A stretch of 64,000 bases of DNA, taken from Aureobasidium sp. EXF-3400. Its lineage: Eukaryota > Ascomycota > Dothideomycetes > Dothideales > Saccotheciaceae. The DNA is taken from assembly GCA_024195585.1 (NCBI GenBank), contig SWBL01000017.1, forward strand, positions 124,001 to 188,000. Direction: 5' to 3'. Below the pieces are notes generated by a model. It saw only the letters and a list, made by a program, of their open reading frames with translations. It was not told the origin of the DNA and did no database searches. The stretch's first letter is position 1; each line of letters begins with the position of its first letter. The translations under genes and the position numbers were made by a program. Below, one piece after another: positions 42,542-54,266 of the stretch.

Positions 42542-45500
42542 GTCAAACACGCGAAACGAATGAACGCTCCTATGAACAAATTGACGAATCAATCCTATCT
42601 CTCAGTCGTTAGGACTCTTGGTCATTTTTCTTTACTCACTTAGCAAGGCGCATTTGTCTTCTTACTTGTACGCCTCTCTGAGGTCTCCCTGTGGTTGCCG
42701 GGATTTTACTTATCCTCTTGTCTTTGCCGGCTGTTATCATCATCGTGCTCACTGCAATTTGCAGCTTTCGATACCCAATCCCAGTCTATAGCCTGAAACG
42801 TTCTTATCTGCTGTATGCAAACGAGCCACTCTTCCTTCAATGAGAGCCACTAACATTCTTCCTACCTCCTCCAATACATGCTTCTAGAAACGTGCTTCAG
42901 TTGTCAGTCCTCATGCCATTGGTGATACTCTGGTTCATCTCATGTTTCCTATTTCCACCATTGTTGGTCGTCGTGTTTTAACAGGGGAGGCTAAGGATCG
43001 ATAATCATATCTCTGCACGACAAACACCGTCCAGTGTACACGTAGCTGATGTCTTCGTCTTGTCAATGTTGGCTCATAAGCTATCATCTCGTCCTGACTG
43101 CAACATGTTGGAGACAGGCTGCCCAGGCAGAAAAATCCACTTCTCTCGTCGACGGCTGGGATAAAGTTTTCGTGGCTTTGTGAGCAGGGTTATACAGTCG
43201 ACTTGGTTTTTCTCGAAAATCAGGATGGCGTACTCGAGTTCTGTGGAACGAGCTCGATGATTGATATGCATTACAGTGCGGGAGCCTTTATTGAATGTTA
43301 GTATGTTGTTTTGAACCGATGTTGTATGTATCAGATGGTGTGGGTTGTGACTTGGTCTCGAGGATGTATTTATCTAGCAAGCTTCACCAGACTCGTTCCA
43401 TTGTAGAGCAGTTAGTTGACTGATTCAACCGAACTGATTTGAAGAACAAACAAATGATATAATACAGAGATGGGAAGAAGAGACAGTCTATATTATAGTG
43501 TGGGAAAGGATACCGTACTAGTGATCTGTAGGTGTAGAAGCAATTACTTTGCGACATGTAAGAGAGCAGATAGAAAGAAGAGATGCAGTTCGCAGGAAAC
43601 AGAAATAGGAAGAAAATGATTTGTTCGCTCCTGCCCATACGAGTGAGAGGCTGATGTACGAAGCGCGTCGACAAAATCGAAATAGCAAGATGAGCACTCT
43701 GTTTCCGGTCCTAAGAGATAGGAAGCCATACCAATCCTCTAGCAACTTGACCTATTTCCCTACGATTGGCCTAGGAGATGTTCCTACAAACAAGACTTGA
43801 AACATATCGGAGTCGACGGCCCTGGCACGAGTAATCGTAGTGAACACCGACCGATCTTTCCAACTGTCACCCAAGTCCGACGGGCTAGGGATATTCCTTC
43901 TCGCCATGAGTTTCCGACATCAGCCTCGATCGTGCAGGAAGGATTTCAAAAAGTAGGTTTTGTTGTGGATCGCGTGCTCACAGGTACCAGGGCAGATTTG
44001 GGTTCATCTCCACTTACAGATTTTTATTCCCGCGACTGTTGCTTTGTGGCTCTTTTTTCTAAGTTGCCCGCCGGGAAACTTGTTACCAGCATGTATTTGA
44101 TGAGGAGTGTATGTGCCTAGTTTGTTTAGAAAAGTTGGATAAGATTCAGAGAAGCTGGGCAAAGTCATGATGTGACTTCACATGGAAGGTGCGTCGGGGC
44201 GCTGTCGCCGACTGTCGGAGCTCAGCCATTGCCGATGGACTTCTCGGTGCGGCAGCTTCATGATGTAGTCGCCTAAAAACTATGGATAATTGCTCGCAGA
44301 TGTGTCCCGTTGTGTTTAGCTAGGACGATCAGAGGGGCAGGGCAGTCGTCTAATAAGACAGACTTCTGATATGTAGCTGTCATCGTTATTTCCTGGTGTG
44401 GTGGAGGATGTTCGATGCTTGAGACAATATCCTAGCTTTGGTCTGTGTTGCCTATAGGATTTCGTCCTTGGAGGCTGACGCTCCATCTCAGATTTCACGA
44501 ACCCCACGTGTCCGCTTCCACGGGAACGGAGCGGCTTCCATAGTTTTGTAAAGCTTTTGTAGAAGCACGAGTGGAGGCTCTCGCCTTAGCAAGACGCAAA
44601 GGGGCTTGGGTCATGTGAACAGCTTGACGACAAAATGTACTTACAGACCGTAACACACTTGATACACACCAGCATCTGACAAAACAAAGAGTGATATGCA
44701 ATTTGATGGACAACAAGTGTTTTCAGCCCCATCTCGGCAGACAGTCTCATGGTAGCTCGAGGCTCTGACAACCATGTGACAACCATCTCGCTTGGGGAAT
44801 TTTACCTTTTGTAAATACGAATCACCAAATGTATGTTTGCGCCTCACCGTTCACTCAAGCACTGCCTCCACACCTTTTACATTCCATGTTCATCAGGGGT
44901 CCAGCGCCCTGTATGGACAGAACCTGAAAAGCATCAAACAAACTCTTCTCTAGAGTCGCGGCAGTGCAAGGCACATAATCATCCGATTGGTTTTGCCAAC
45001 TTCTACACCGAGTTTTGCTCTTTTGACTTTGACAGAATCCATGGCTGCGGAAGGACAACTTTAACCCTTAATATCGAAGGCAGTGGACAGCTCTTGGCTT
45101 TATTAGTCCCTGACTAACGATATTCGAGACTCTGCTTTGCAGCCTTGTGTGCTGTACAGGTCAGCATATACGAGCGTTGTTTATTGCTTCTCCTGCAGCG
45201 TGCAGTTCGCAGCGGACACCGTTTGACGATGGTGCCATCTGTTTGAAGCCTTTGCAAGATAGCACCACATCTCGCGACGAGCATTCATCTTTCGTAATAC
45301 GATCCTGAAGACACCCACAAAAAGCAGGGAAATGCGATGATCTCGAGAGCCGAGAAGAAACAAGCGAAAGATCAGAAAAAGGGAAACGCAAAGTGTCGAA
45401 CCAAACGGTGAACTAGCGAGACAAAAGCCAACTTTTCGATCGTCGTCGTCCCAATTTATCTGACTGATCTGCAAACTCCGCACATATGCGGCTACTTTTT

Positions 45501-46538
45501 TGCGATCCTAACAAAGAGATTTCGCGCTATCTGTTGACTATGATTCGTGTTTTGCGATGCAGAGAGAACTGTGCATACGACCACCAGAGTCGTTGTGATA
45601 ATTGTTATGTTTCAATATCAGACCACGGGAGTGGCTGTCGTGATAGAGAATAACCATTTGTTTGAAGATTGCGCTTACAAAGTTTTGGGATTCTCAGCCC
45701 CAGATCTAACAAATCTGGGGCGAGCTTGGCATGAACCTGCTGCTGCTGGAACAATTATCCTGCTTAACGCTTGTCGCCTTCATAGTATAGCAACTTGATG
45801 GTCACGCCAACTGTCTATTTTCGAAGCGACCAAAATTATCCGGGCGATTGGAGATGCAGTTATCGTATAAGGTAATGATGGGTGTGTATGCGCGTGCGAA
45901 TGCATAACTCGATTCGAGAAAATCGGAAGCCCACGGGCAATGCTTGAAGAACGATAAAGCTAAACATATTCCTTCGATGGGGGCCTAAGATTACTCAACT
46001 AGATGCGTGCCGCATAGACACGACGGTGGCCAGCTGGATGTGTGTCCAATGGCGAGCTTCTGGGAACCTGTTCCGCCGCTCGAGCTTGCCTTGGCGCGCG
46101 ACATGTGTCATTAGTCATTGAAAAAAATGCATGTTGAAATTAACTAGATCGATTCTCTGTCGATTGCGATTCGTGAATTGATCCCCCATCCCTGAGTAAT
46201 TGTACATGGTGCCTGCCTGCTCTACAGGATACAGACGGTATTCCAGCAAAGAACCGTGGAAAGAAGCAAGAGCAATAGAAATTAGAGACCCGGAGCGCCA
46301 ATCGAAGGAGTCGTTGAAGTGTGTACCCCGCCCTAATGATTGTCGAGCACGCCAGCGGCCATGACAACTGTATCGTGACCCGGTGAACCCCATGGATGAA
46401 TCGTAAACATGAGCCTCCCGTGAGGATCGTGAAGAGCAAAATGTGAATTGTGTAAACCAGAGCGCCGCTCGGATCGAAGCGTATTACTCTCTGTTCAGAA
46501 TTTCCAGTAAACATAAAATCGAGGGTGGTTTTGCATTC
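42542..46538. other. 4-kb region with no gene found
   Basis: Contains the 3' flank of the PH gene and of the convergent C2H2 gene. Frames are short (up to about 120 codons) with no domain, signal-peptide or repeat pattern I trust. A perfect hairpin at 45697-45721 is the one structured element I noticed. No transposon remnants were recognised. Confidence 0.5.
45697..45721. repeat. Perfect inverted repeat, 9-bp stem and 7-nt loop
   Basis: GCCCCAGAT at 45697-45705 pairs exactly with ATCTGGGGC at 45713-45721 around a CTAACAA loop. It lies about 800 bp past the C2H2 stop in a gene-free stretch. The stem is GC-rich enough to form in RNA or single-stranded DNA. No T-run follows, so a Pol III or bacterial-type terminator is not indicated. 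Confidence 0.75.
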
Positions 46539-48005
46539 TCAAGCGGGGCCTGCGCGCCGGCGGCGTCCTCGGCCACCGCCTTCAGGTCGCTGGGCCAGAA
46601 CCTCTCGAAGCAAAGGGTCGTCCTTATCTTTATCCACATGGTGGACACGAACGTGCCTGCGACAATAATATTAGTCAAGGAATTGAATCCTGCGATCGAG
46701 CTAACGCACCTTTGAAGATTGTCCGGACGAGGATACCTGTGTTCCCGGAGGGGACAGAAGGGACACACATAACCGGGGCTGTCGTGAACCAATCCGTGTC
46801 GGATCATCTCGTTCTTGCGTTTGAAGCCTTTGCCTCCTTCGCCTCTAGGACAGCCTTTGACAGGACAATAGTGAGGACGACTCGAGCTGTGCACGTTCGC
46901 ATGGGAGCTGTGAATATCATTAGAAAATTGCGACAAGTGCGCAAGGATGACATTGTGCTTACTTGAGAAGGTATTGAGTTTGGAAAGGTGGAGCAGCACA
47001 TCCTGGGTGGTCGCAAAGGAAACCTCCAGCAGCTGCTGAGGTCGAGCTTTGCAAACGCGGCACAGCAGACGTCGGTGTACCGTCCAACGAGGATGAAGTA
47101 GACTCCATTGGGGTAGTATGACTAGTGCTGTGTCCTCCAGCCTCATAGCTCTGGTGGCTTTGGAGACTGCTCATAGTATCTGTAGATGATGCGGTTCCCA
47201 TTGAAGACGAAGTCATAGAGGGAATAAAGGGCGGAGGCCTGACAGGTTGAGCCGATCTGCGCCTAGGATTGCCGTGGTGTGGAACAGAAAATGAAGCCGC
47301 CGAGTGTGAGTGCGCGTACGTTTCGAGACCGTCAGTCCGGGTATTTGTAGGTGATGGATGACCGAGCATCATGATATTAGTAGACGGGCTGGATTGTTGC
47401 GATGGTGGGAAGTGTGAGTGAGGAGCTGCTGCAGTCTGTGCCATGACTTGAGTTGCATACGCGGTGAGAGCGGGCAGTCCAGTTGCCCTTGTGTCAGTTG
47501 TTTCTGTTGCACTGTCGGCTATTTTGCTCAATTGATGGAATGAAGGCAGCAGTCGATCGTTCCGAGGCGGAGATACCGCCTTCTCCGCTATGTCTTCAGG
47601 GCGAGGCGGAGGATACATTGACAACGAGAGGGCTCCCACAGATTGGACTGATTGCGCTCTTTGAGATGGTGAATTGGTGTTGGCGCGTTCGAGATAGCTG
47701 TATTCAGGCATCGAGGCAGTGTTCGTCATGGTGCGCAGGCTGTGACTTCTCCCATTCAACATTCTGTCTGTCCATCTATCCGCAAAGTGATGTGAGTCCT
47801 GGAAGCTGTGCGAGAGTTCTGGGCGAGGCTCCGGGAGTGACATGTATCCCAATGCTGGTGGACGTTGGTCTGGTGGTGGCACATTTCGCTCCACGAAATC
47901 ATGCTCAGCGCCAGGCAAGAGGTTAGACCGCCTCGGAGGTGAGCCATGTGCATAATGCTCGTCAAGTCCGGTCATTTGATGCATTTGGTCGTCGAGAGGG
48001 CCCAT
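46539..48005 (-). CDS. C2H2 zinc-finger transcription factor, three exons
   Basis: Probable nuclear regulator. Exons are 48005-46963, 46907-46710 and 46656-46539, giving 452 aa. The first 325 residues are disordered and Ser/Pro/His/Thr-rich. Three fingers at the C-terminus are built across both introns: CDHPGC...YLL/NSHANVH, CPVKGC...GFKRKNEMIRHGLVH and CPFC...RYPRPDNLQR/HVRVHH. Then come DKDKDDPLLREVLAQRPEGG and a basic end (GRGRRRRAGPA). Introns are 55 and 53 nt with GTAAGC/GTGCGT donors and CACAG/CGCAG acceptors. Reading straight past the first donor would stop at once, so splicing is required to make the finger domain. The family is widespread in filamentous ascomycetes; I could not name the orthologue. 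Confidence 0.85.
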
Positions 48006-49798
48006 CCTCTGAAGGGCTTAGCAGTTTGGCTAGGGTTTGGCGGGGTCCAGTTGAGTTACTGGCAGGTTTAGACAGATAACAGAGGTAATAACGCGACCGC
48101 AGTGTTATTTGACTGGGAATAAAAGATGTACAAGTCAGGACGGCAGGGCGTCTATGTGCTGAAGAAGATGGTTCAATGCATACGCTAGTAAAGCTGTAGC
48201 ATATGGTGCGTGTTGGAGGCTCTGCAAAAGTTAGTGATGTGGTTGCGATACATTGCCGACAATGGGCGAGAACCATAAAGCAGGCTCAGGGGTGTAGAGA
48301 AGGCTTCGAGCTGGTAGATGACAGATGGGAACCGCTGCGCCCTGATCTGGGTAGACAGCCTGTCATCACATGTCACGCAAACAATTGCGAAGACGACAAA
48401 TGCAGAGCCCAAGCGCGTGGCTTGGTCCAGCCTCTTGATAGCTCGAATTTACCGATCAGGCGGCATAGCGGGATTATGAAAGGAAAGCATCTTGAAACGT
48501 TGAATGATGTCGTACGTACCAGAGCGTAGAGAATGTTGCGAGAAGCAAGCGTCGTGAGCACCACAACACAACCTACCCTTTGGGCGGCGTGTTGAGTATA
48601 ATGTCTAGCAGTGACCGGTTTCAATGTTTTTAGAGGGTAATTGGCCGCGCAATGAATTTCACCAGTTTGTCGATGCTGGTGATTCGCGAAACACCGGCTG
48701 TGGTATGCGCAGTTGGCAAGTTGGGAGTTTGGAGCAAAAAAGCTGGGTGGAAAATCTCTCGGCAACCACGTCTGGGGCACGCGTATCCAGGATGATATTC
48801 TCAGAGGATTGACAGCTTTTTGCCAGCTGCAGTATATGATGATAGATAGATAGTTAAAAGACAAAGGATCGAAATGCGATCTCAAAGGTATCAGGAACGA
48901 TGGCAAAGGTAAAGGAAAGAAGGAGGTAGGGTGCGGTAGCAACCGTCATTTGGGGGGACGGGTTGGCAGCAGACAGGAAACTAACAGTCCTGCGGAGCCG
49001 GTCGCATCGCCTCAGATGGAAGAGAACCAGCTCACCTCTCAGTAAAGTTGGGCGCTCGACCCGAGGTGAGAGCTACAGAGAGCCTCATTGCCGATTGCGA
49101 CCGCAATTCTGCCGACGAGCCTCTGACCATGCAAATGTAAATCTTTGACCTCTAGTTTCAGCCCCTCTTTTGGATCCTCTCATTCCTCGATAAAGCCTTT
49201 CTGCGGCTCACGAGCCGCTATCATTGCCCTTTGTCACGGAGGGCTTTCCTAGACCTGTCATTCGATGGAGGGTTTGGCGCGCGATTCACAACCGCCAAGC
49301 TTCCTGTAGGGCGTGGGTCCAGACCGTTCGAGTTTGCGAAACTGAAAATCCGTTGATCTTGCGGCCCAGAAGCTTGCACCTTTGAGTCGTATTCACCGGC
49401 TGTTTTTGCTGACACCCTTTGTCGATTGTCAGATTACTGATCTCTCCTCGATCATGGTCTCTGGTGAGTCTGGTTAACGGTGCCTGCCGTAGCAGCCATG
49501 ACACATGGTCAGATAGCGACGGCCGCCGATAGTATGTATCTGTCCACGCACGCACGTAGGTAGACATTGGTGTGCCGCAAACAACGCAAACGGCTCACCC
49601 ATGCATAAACGCATCCTTGCAGCCCCGGTGTGTTGCTGATTCCTTGGCTGGTTCTTGGAGTACGATCAAGATGGTCGACGTTTCACCGCAAAACGTCCAG
49701 AGAACCTACAAACACGGCCGCCGCGGAGTGAGCCAAAAGGGTCTAGTTTACTTCTACGTAGCTTCAATCCAGGGTCTATATTGAACGACCCATGCAGC
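48006..49798. other. Divergent intergenic region, C2H2 gene / DHH gene
   Basis: 1.8 kb between head-to-head genes. The minus strand carries a frame of 189 codons at 48373-48942, rich in Pro/Phe/Leu and without recognisable content. It more likely lies in a long leader of the C2H2 factor, as is common for fungal developmental regulators. A short GATA-unit microsatellite lies near 48,838-48,853. Confidence 0.5.
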
Positions 49799-51445
49799 AT
49801 GGCACTCAGTCTACAAACCACCGGGAGAACTCTTATCCACATTACACCTTCCGGCAATAAGAGCCTCATGACCCACTTCTACAGGGGGTTGACTCTATAC
49901 CGAATTAGCAAATGCAAGCCGAACTGTCTTGTAAACAGCAGTAGAGCCTCAATCATTTGCCGCTCCCTCCACGCCACCTCAAGATCGCAACAAATGAAGC
50001 GCAAGGAACCGTTATTCGAGGGCCAGGCCAGCGCGGCAAAACGTCCACGAGCGCGTGTGGAGGTTCCCGAATACCACCTGACCCCATCGCATATAGATGA
50101 ATTGACGGGGCAGTCAATATGGCCAGCTCCAGAAGCCCAGATGAAGCAAGCTAGGGATATCATCCTCGATTGGTGATTTGCATCGAATCAGAACAGTCTC
50201 TGTTTATCCTATAGCTAACACGTCTATAGTGCCCGTTCGCAGAAACGAACCATGATAGTGCCCGACAAGGATGCAGACGGACTCTCATCTGGTGTCATCC
50301 TAAGACGTACATTAGTGATTTTGGGGCTCAAGCCCGATCTAATCCATGTACATCTGCTGAGTAAAGGCCGAACTGTCCACCATGAGGATGAACGAAAGGC
50401 CATGGCTGCCGAGTCACCCGAGTACATTTTTGTGCTTGATCAGGGCTCACGCAAGTCTGGACCTCTAATAGATGCACCCCACACCGGTCTGGTCATTGAT
50501 CATCACAATGCTACGCCTGAAGAATTCCCCGAAGGATCGTTCTTCTGTACAGCAAACAAATCTCCGCCAGTAGTAACGTCTGCTCTCCTGACCTTTTTGC
50601 TTTGCGAGCCACTTCATGAGGGCGTCAGGGACGAGACCGACTGGCTATGTGTTGTTGGAACCCACGGTGATCTAGGCAACACCTTGAAGTGGGAGAAACC
50701 ATTCCCTGATATGGCGGCTACTCTCAAGAAATACACAAAGAAGGCGCTCAATGATGTGGTATCGTATGTGAATGCACCTCGACGGACCGCAACATACGAT
50801 GTCAGTTCTGCTTTCGACGCACTCCTGACGGCTGTGCATCCCAAAGACGTCTTGAAACACTCAAGGTTACTCGCAGCTCGTCAAGAGGTTAACGCTGAAG
50901 TCGAGCGATGTACACACACGGCGCCCAAGTTCAGTCAGGATGGCAAGGTTGCTGTATTCAGAATCAAGTCTGAGGCGCAGGTGCATCCAGTTATCGCGAC
51001 GAGATGGGCGGGCCATCTCCAGAGTAAGGCCCTCGAGATCGTGATGGTTGCTAATGAGGGCTACCTACCGAACAAGGTCAATTTCAGCTGTCGGGTACCT
51101 CGATGTGCCAAAAGCCGAGATCCACCAGTCGATATCATCCAAAGCCTGAAAGACTATGCTAGCTTGAAGCTGGTAAAGAATGAGGGTGACGACAATGATA
51201 CCAGTCTACCGAGCGAGTCCGAAATTCCACTTCTGGAACGATTAGGAGACGACTTCGCTCGAGGACACGTGCAAGCTAGTGGAGGCATTGTTGACGTCGA
51301 GCAATTCGAGGAACTAATGCGTTTGATGCGTGTTGGGGAGAAGAAGGAGAAGACACTGGGAGCAAGCCCACAGAAGACGAGAAAGAAGCCAATAGATGCA
51401 GGACAGAGCAACAAACTCACAAGTTATTTCGGGAAGAAGGGATGA
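49799..51445 (+). CDS. DHH-family phosphoesterase (RecJ-like fold) with PIP-like tail
   Basis: Exons are 49799-50172 and 50230-51445; the intron (GTGATT, GCTAACA branch, TATAG) joins ARDIILD to CARSQKRTM, giving 529 aa. All DHH metal motifs are present: DKDADGLSSG (I), IFVLDQGSR (II), VIDHHNA (III) and VGTHGDLG (IV). A DHHA1-like part follows (PNKVNFSCRVPRC; RGHVQASGGIVDVEQFEELM). DHH proteins include RecJ nucleases, oligoribonucleases and polyphosphatases, so the substrate is open. The last residues SNKLTSYFGKKG resemble a PCNA-interacting peptide, with Ser where Gln is usual. The N-terminal ~65 residues could be a mitochondrial presequence; the later ATG at 49994 (MKRKEPLFEG, with basic AAKRPRARV) would give a 464-aa, possibly nuclear protein. 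Confidence 0.82.
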
Positions 51446-51533
51446 TGAGACCACGTATCGGTAGCTATGAAGTAAATGTTCTGCTTACTTTTCAGGTGTA
51501 TGAACAATGAAGACGAAGTCAACTCAACTGAAA

Positions 51534-51618
51534 GAACAAATTATGAGAACAAATTATGAGAACAAATTATGAGAACAAATTATGAGAACAAATTATGAGA
51601 ACAAATTATGAGAACAAA
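51534..51618. repeat. 13-bp tandem repeat (minisatellite), 6.5 copies
   Basis: Unit gaacaaattatga repeats exactly six times (51534-51611), followed by a partial gaacaaa to 51618. It lies between the convergent stops of the DHH gene and PDX1, 90 bp after the former. Perfect identity suggests recent expansion or variable copy number. Confidence 0.95.
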
Positions 51619-51724
51619 GTTTAGGGGATGAAAATTCTATGCCGGTCCTTTCGAGGTAATATAAAACTACAGAGATATCTTTGACGCCGTGAGGGAAGAA
51701 AGCAGAAGAGGAGTAGGGGTAAAA

Positions 51725-53208
51725 TTAGAGGACAAGACGCCCGGGCTCTGCCTCGAGGACCTGCTTCATACGCTCGAGGTACTCTTGTGCTCTCTTCTCG
51801 TCACCCTTGGGTGCTGAGACACTGAATACGTTCTGTGCTGCTACGACGCTCTGTGCACCGAAGATCTTGGGAGACTTCTTGGGACCTGAGGGCTTTCCGG
51901 CAAGAATGTCCAAGATATCAGCCTTCTTGGCAGCACGTTGGCTGGTGAAGGCAGGTGCAGTAGGAAGACCAGTGATCTGAGGGACGTAGTGGCCGCGGGA
52001 AGTCTTGGAGGAGACCTTGTCAAGACCGAGAACAGAGTTGAAGAGCTCCTCAGCCGTGGGCTTTCTGTTCTTTGAAAGAGGAAGGTTCTCGTTTGCGAGC
52101 TCGGAAGCACGAGCGATGAAGGTAGAGAGGGGCAGGTTGATTCCGAGCGTCTCGTGGACGCGCTTTTGGGTTTCGAGAACGGCGGAGAGCGAGATGGGAA
52201 GGGCGATTTCGGTGTCAGGAATAGGAGCGGGCTTCTCGGCCTCGACAGGCTTGGACTCAGCCTTCTTAGGAGGAGCAGCGAGCTGGATGTTGGAGAGGTC
52301 GAGGTGTGCCAGTTTGTCCATACGCTTAGCCTGCTGGCCAGGGTAGTTCTTCTCGATCTTGCCCAGGTAAGCCAGAACGTCACCCTTGAGGAGACGGCCA
52401 GCGGGACCGCTTGCAGGGATCTTGTTGGCATCTTCCTTGGTCAGGCCGTTCGAGAGGAGCAGGTGCTGGACCGAGGGGTAGAGAGGGTATGTTTGCTTTC
52501 TGGCCTTGGCGTCGGACGAGCCGTGTAGTTGAGTGGCTCTGGTTGTGTCTGCAGCGCCTCCAGCAGAGGCATCGGCGTTGGGCTTGGATGATGGCGGGGC
52601 CTCAGCGGCACTGGGCGAGGACTCGGTTGTGTCGATGCCAGACTTGAGTTCCTCTTGCGGGCTGGGGCGGTCCTTACGGGCGGGTTGTCCAGCAGATGAG
52701 GACGAGTTCTCGGCGGGCAGTTCGAGGGTGGCCAGGTCGTCGCCCTCCTCGGCCAAAACAGCAATGCGCGAACCGACCTGGATGGCCTTTGCGCCTTCGG
52801 CAACGACAATCTTTGCGAGGATGCCGTCCTCCTGCGCTTCGACGTCCATCTGGGCCTTGTCGGTTTCGATCTCGAGGATGACATCTCCAGCCGAGAAGGA
52901 GTCACCTGTACAGCTCAGCTTCAGTGGGCATAGTCGGAGGGGGGCCACATTGGCTGCTCACCTTCCTTGAGCTTCCAGCTTGTGATGTTGCCCTCGGTCA
53001 TGGTGGGCGACAAGGCAGGCATAGCGAAGTTCTGCGCAGCACGGTTGGCCGCGGCGACACTGAAAGCTGCATTGGATATGTGTTAGACAGACACAGAGGG
53101 AAGGTCTTGTCGCTGAGGAGCAGCGAGGGGCTGGTGGAACTCACGACGGCGACCATGTCTGCCGACGACGGCAGCAGCGAACCTGCAAGAGCTGGCAAAG
53201 GCAACCAT
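51725..53208 (-). CDS. PDX1: Pyruvate dehydrogenase complex component X (E3-binding protein)
   Basis: Pdx1 anchors dihydrolipoamide dehydrogenase (E3) to the E2 core of the mitochondrial pyruvate dehydrogenase complex. Exons are 53208-53145, 53066-52962 and 52905-51725, giving 449 aa; all introns are GT-AG and keep frame. Exon 1 encodes a presequence ([20 protein letters not shown]). Exon 2 starts the lipoyl domain ([20 protein letters not shown]), and exon 3 completes it with the lipoylated Lys in [17 protein letters not shown]. An Ala/Ser/Pro linker leads to the E3-binding domain ([20 protein letters not shown] then [20 protein letters not shown]). The C-terminal region lacks the E2 acetyltransferase HxxxDG motif, which separates it from E2. 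Confidence 0.9.
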
Positions 53209-54266
53209 TGTCACTACAAGATTCGACGGCTTTTGGGTGACAACAACAACGACGACGACAGGTTGTATGCTGCTGCACTGCTCTCAACAATAACCAAGAC
53301 TGCTTGGATGGGCCGATGGGGACCCCGAAATTGACGGCCCGAACTTTTTACAAAGCCTCCGCCGACCGTCCCCGACTCGACCCTCTCACTCCCGAACGAG
53401 CTCGACTTGTCCGCAACTGCTGCAAAATCTCACAACGCACATCATGCGTTGCGCAGTTGAACGAGGAAGTCGCTCTGCGGGTCTTGATCGGTCGCGCCTT
53501 CCCTGTCGAGCCTTTTCCTTCCATCGCATCTTCCAACAATCTCGCTCCTACCTAGTCTTGTCTCCCAGGCTTTTCTTTCCTATTTCCGTCGCATGACACA
53601 GTCCACCTCCTTTACTGTGTGTTGTTTATTAAAGCTGAAGTCTCTCCATCGGCCATCAGGACTCTGTGACCCTGGCCTGCATGAAACAATCTTGATAACC
53701 GCCCTCTGAGATACGCGCCCGTCGCGCATACCACTGACTTCAGCATTTCTGACATCACTCTGCCACAAATAGCTTGAAACTGGCGCGACGCTGTTCTCGA
53801 CCGGTTTCTGCAAACGCTTGATCCTCCTAGACGCGCTCGTCTTGGTAGGCTGTTCTTCCACCACGCATGCTTGCTCGACCTCCGCTGCAGAAGCGCTCAT
53901 AGCATGTTGGCTGTTCCTGGACGACCGCCTACCAAAATAGGACTGCCTGGGATCCTTATTATCAGAAAGTGCAAGTGTTTCAGGAATCATAGGGTCTCCC
54001 TTGATCGGACATCAGGCCAAGCATATACCATGACCCGAAGTATAAGTTCATCTCTTGCGCATCTTGTAGGGATATCAAGTCGTTCTTGCATTGTTGTTCT
54101 CAATCATCACCTTTAGTCCCCTTCTTTATCGCCTTTCTATCCACCGGCTCCTAATTTTAATCTTCCTTTTCTTTGCTCTACCGCAAATTTCTTGTCTTTC
54201 TCGATCCGACACTATACCGAAAGCTACATCAGCCCTTCAAAACGTTTGGGCTGTGCTGTTCTCGAG
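53209..54266. other. Divergent intergenic region, PDX1 / Myb-like gene
   Basis: About 1.06 kb. It has a T/C-rich stretch at 54,080-54,200 next to the Myb-like gene. A minus-strand frame of 136 codons at 53,580-53,990 has no recognisable content. Confidence 0.5.

Noticed and set aside
46484..47146. 220-codon minus-strand frame overlapping the C2H2 gene
   Set aside because: It contains the middle exon of the C2H2 factor in frame but reads through both introns; the spliced model explains the finger domain better.
48838..48853. Short GATA microsatellite
   Set aside because: Only about three units; too short to be called a meaningful repeat or regulatory cluster.
48373..48942. 189-codon minus-strand frame upstream of the C2H2 factor
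   Set aside because: Pro/Phe/Leu-rich from a CT-rich tract, no recognisable motif; better explained as leader sequence.
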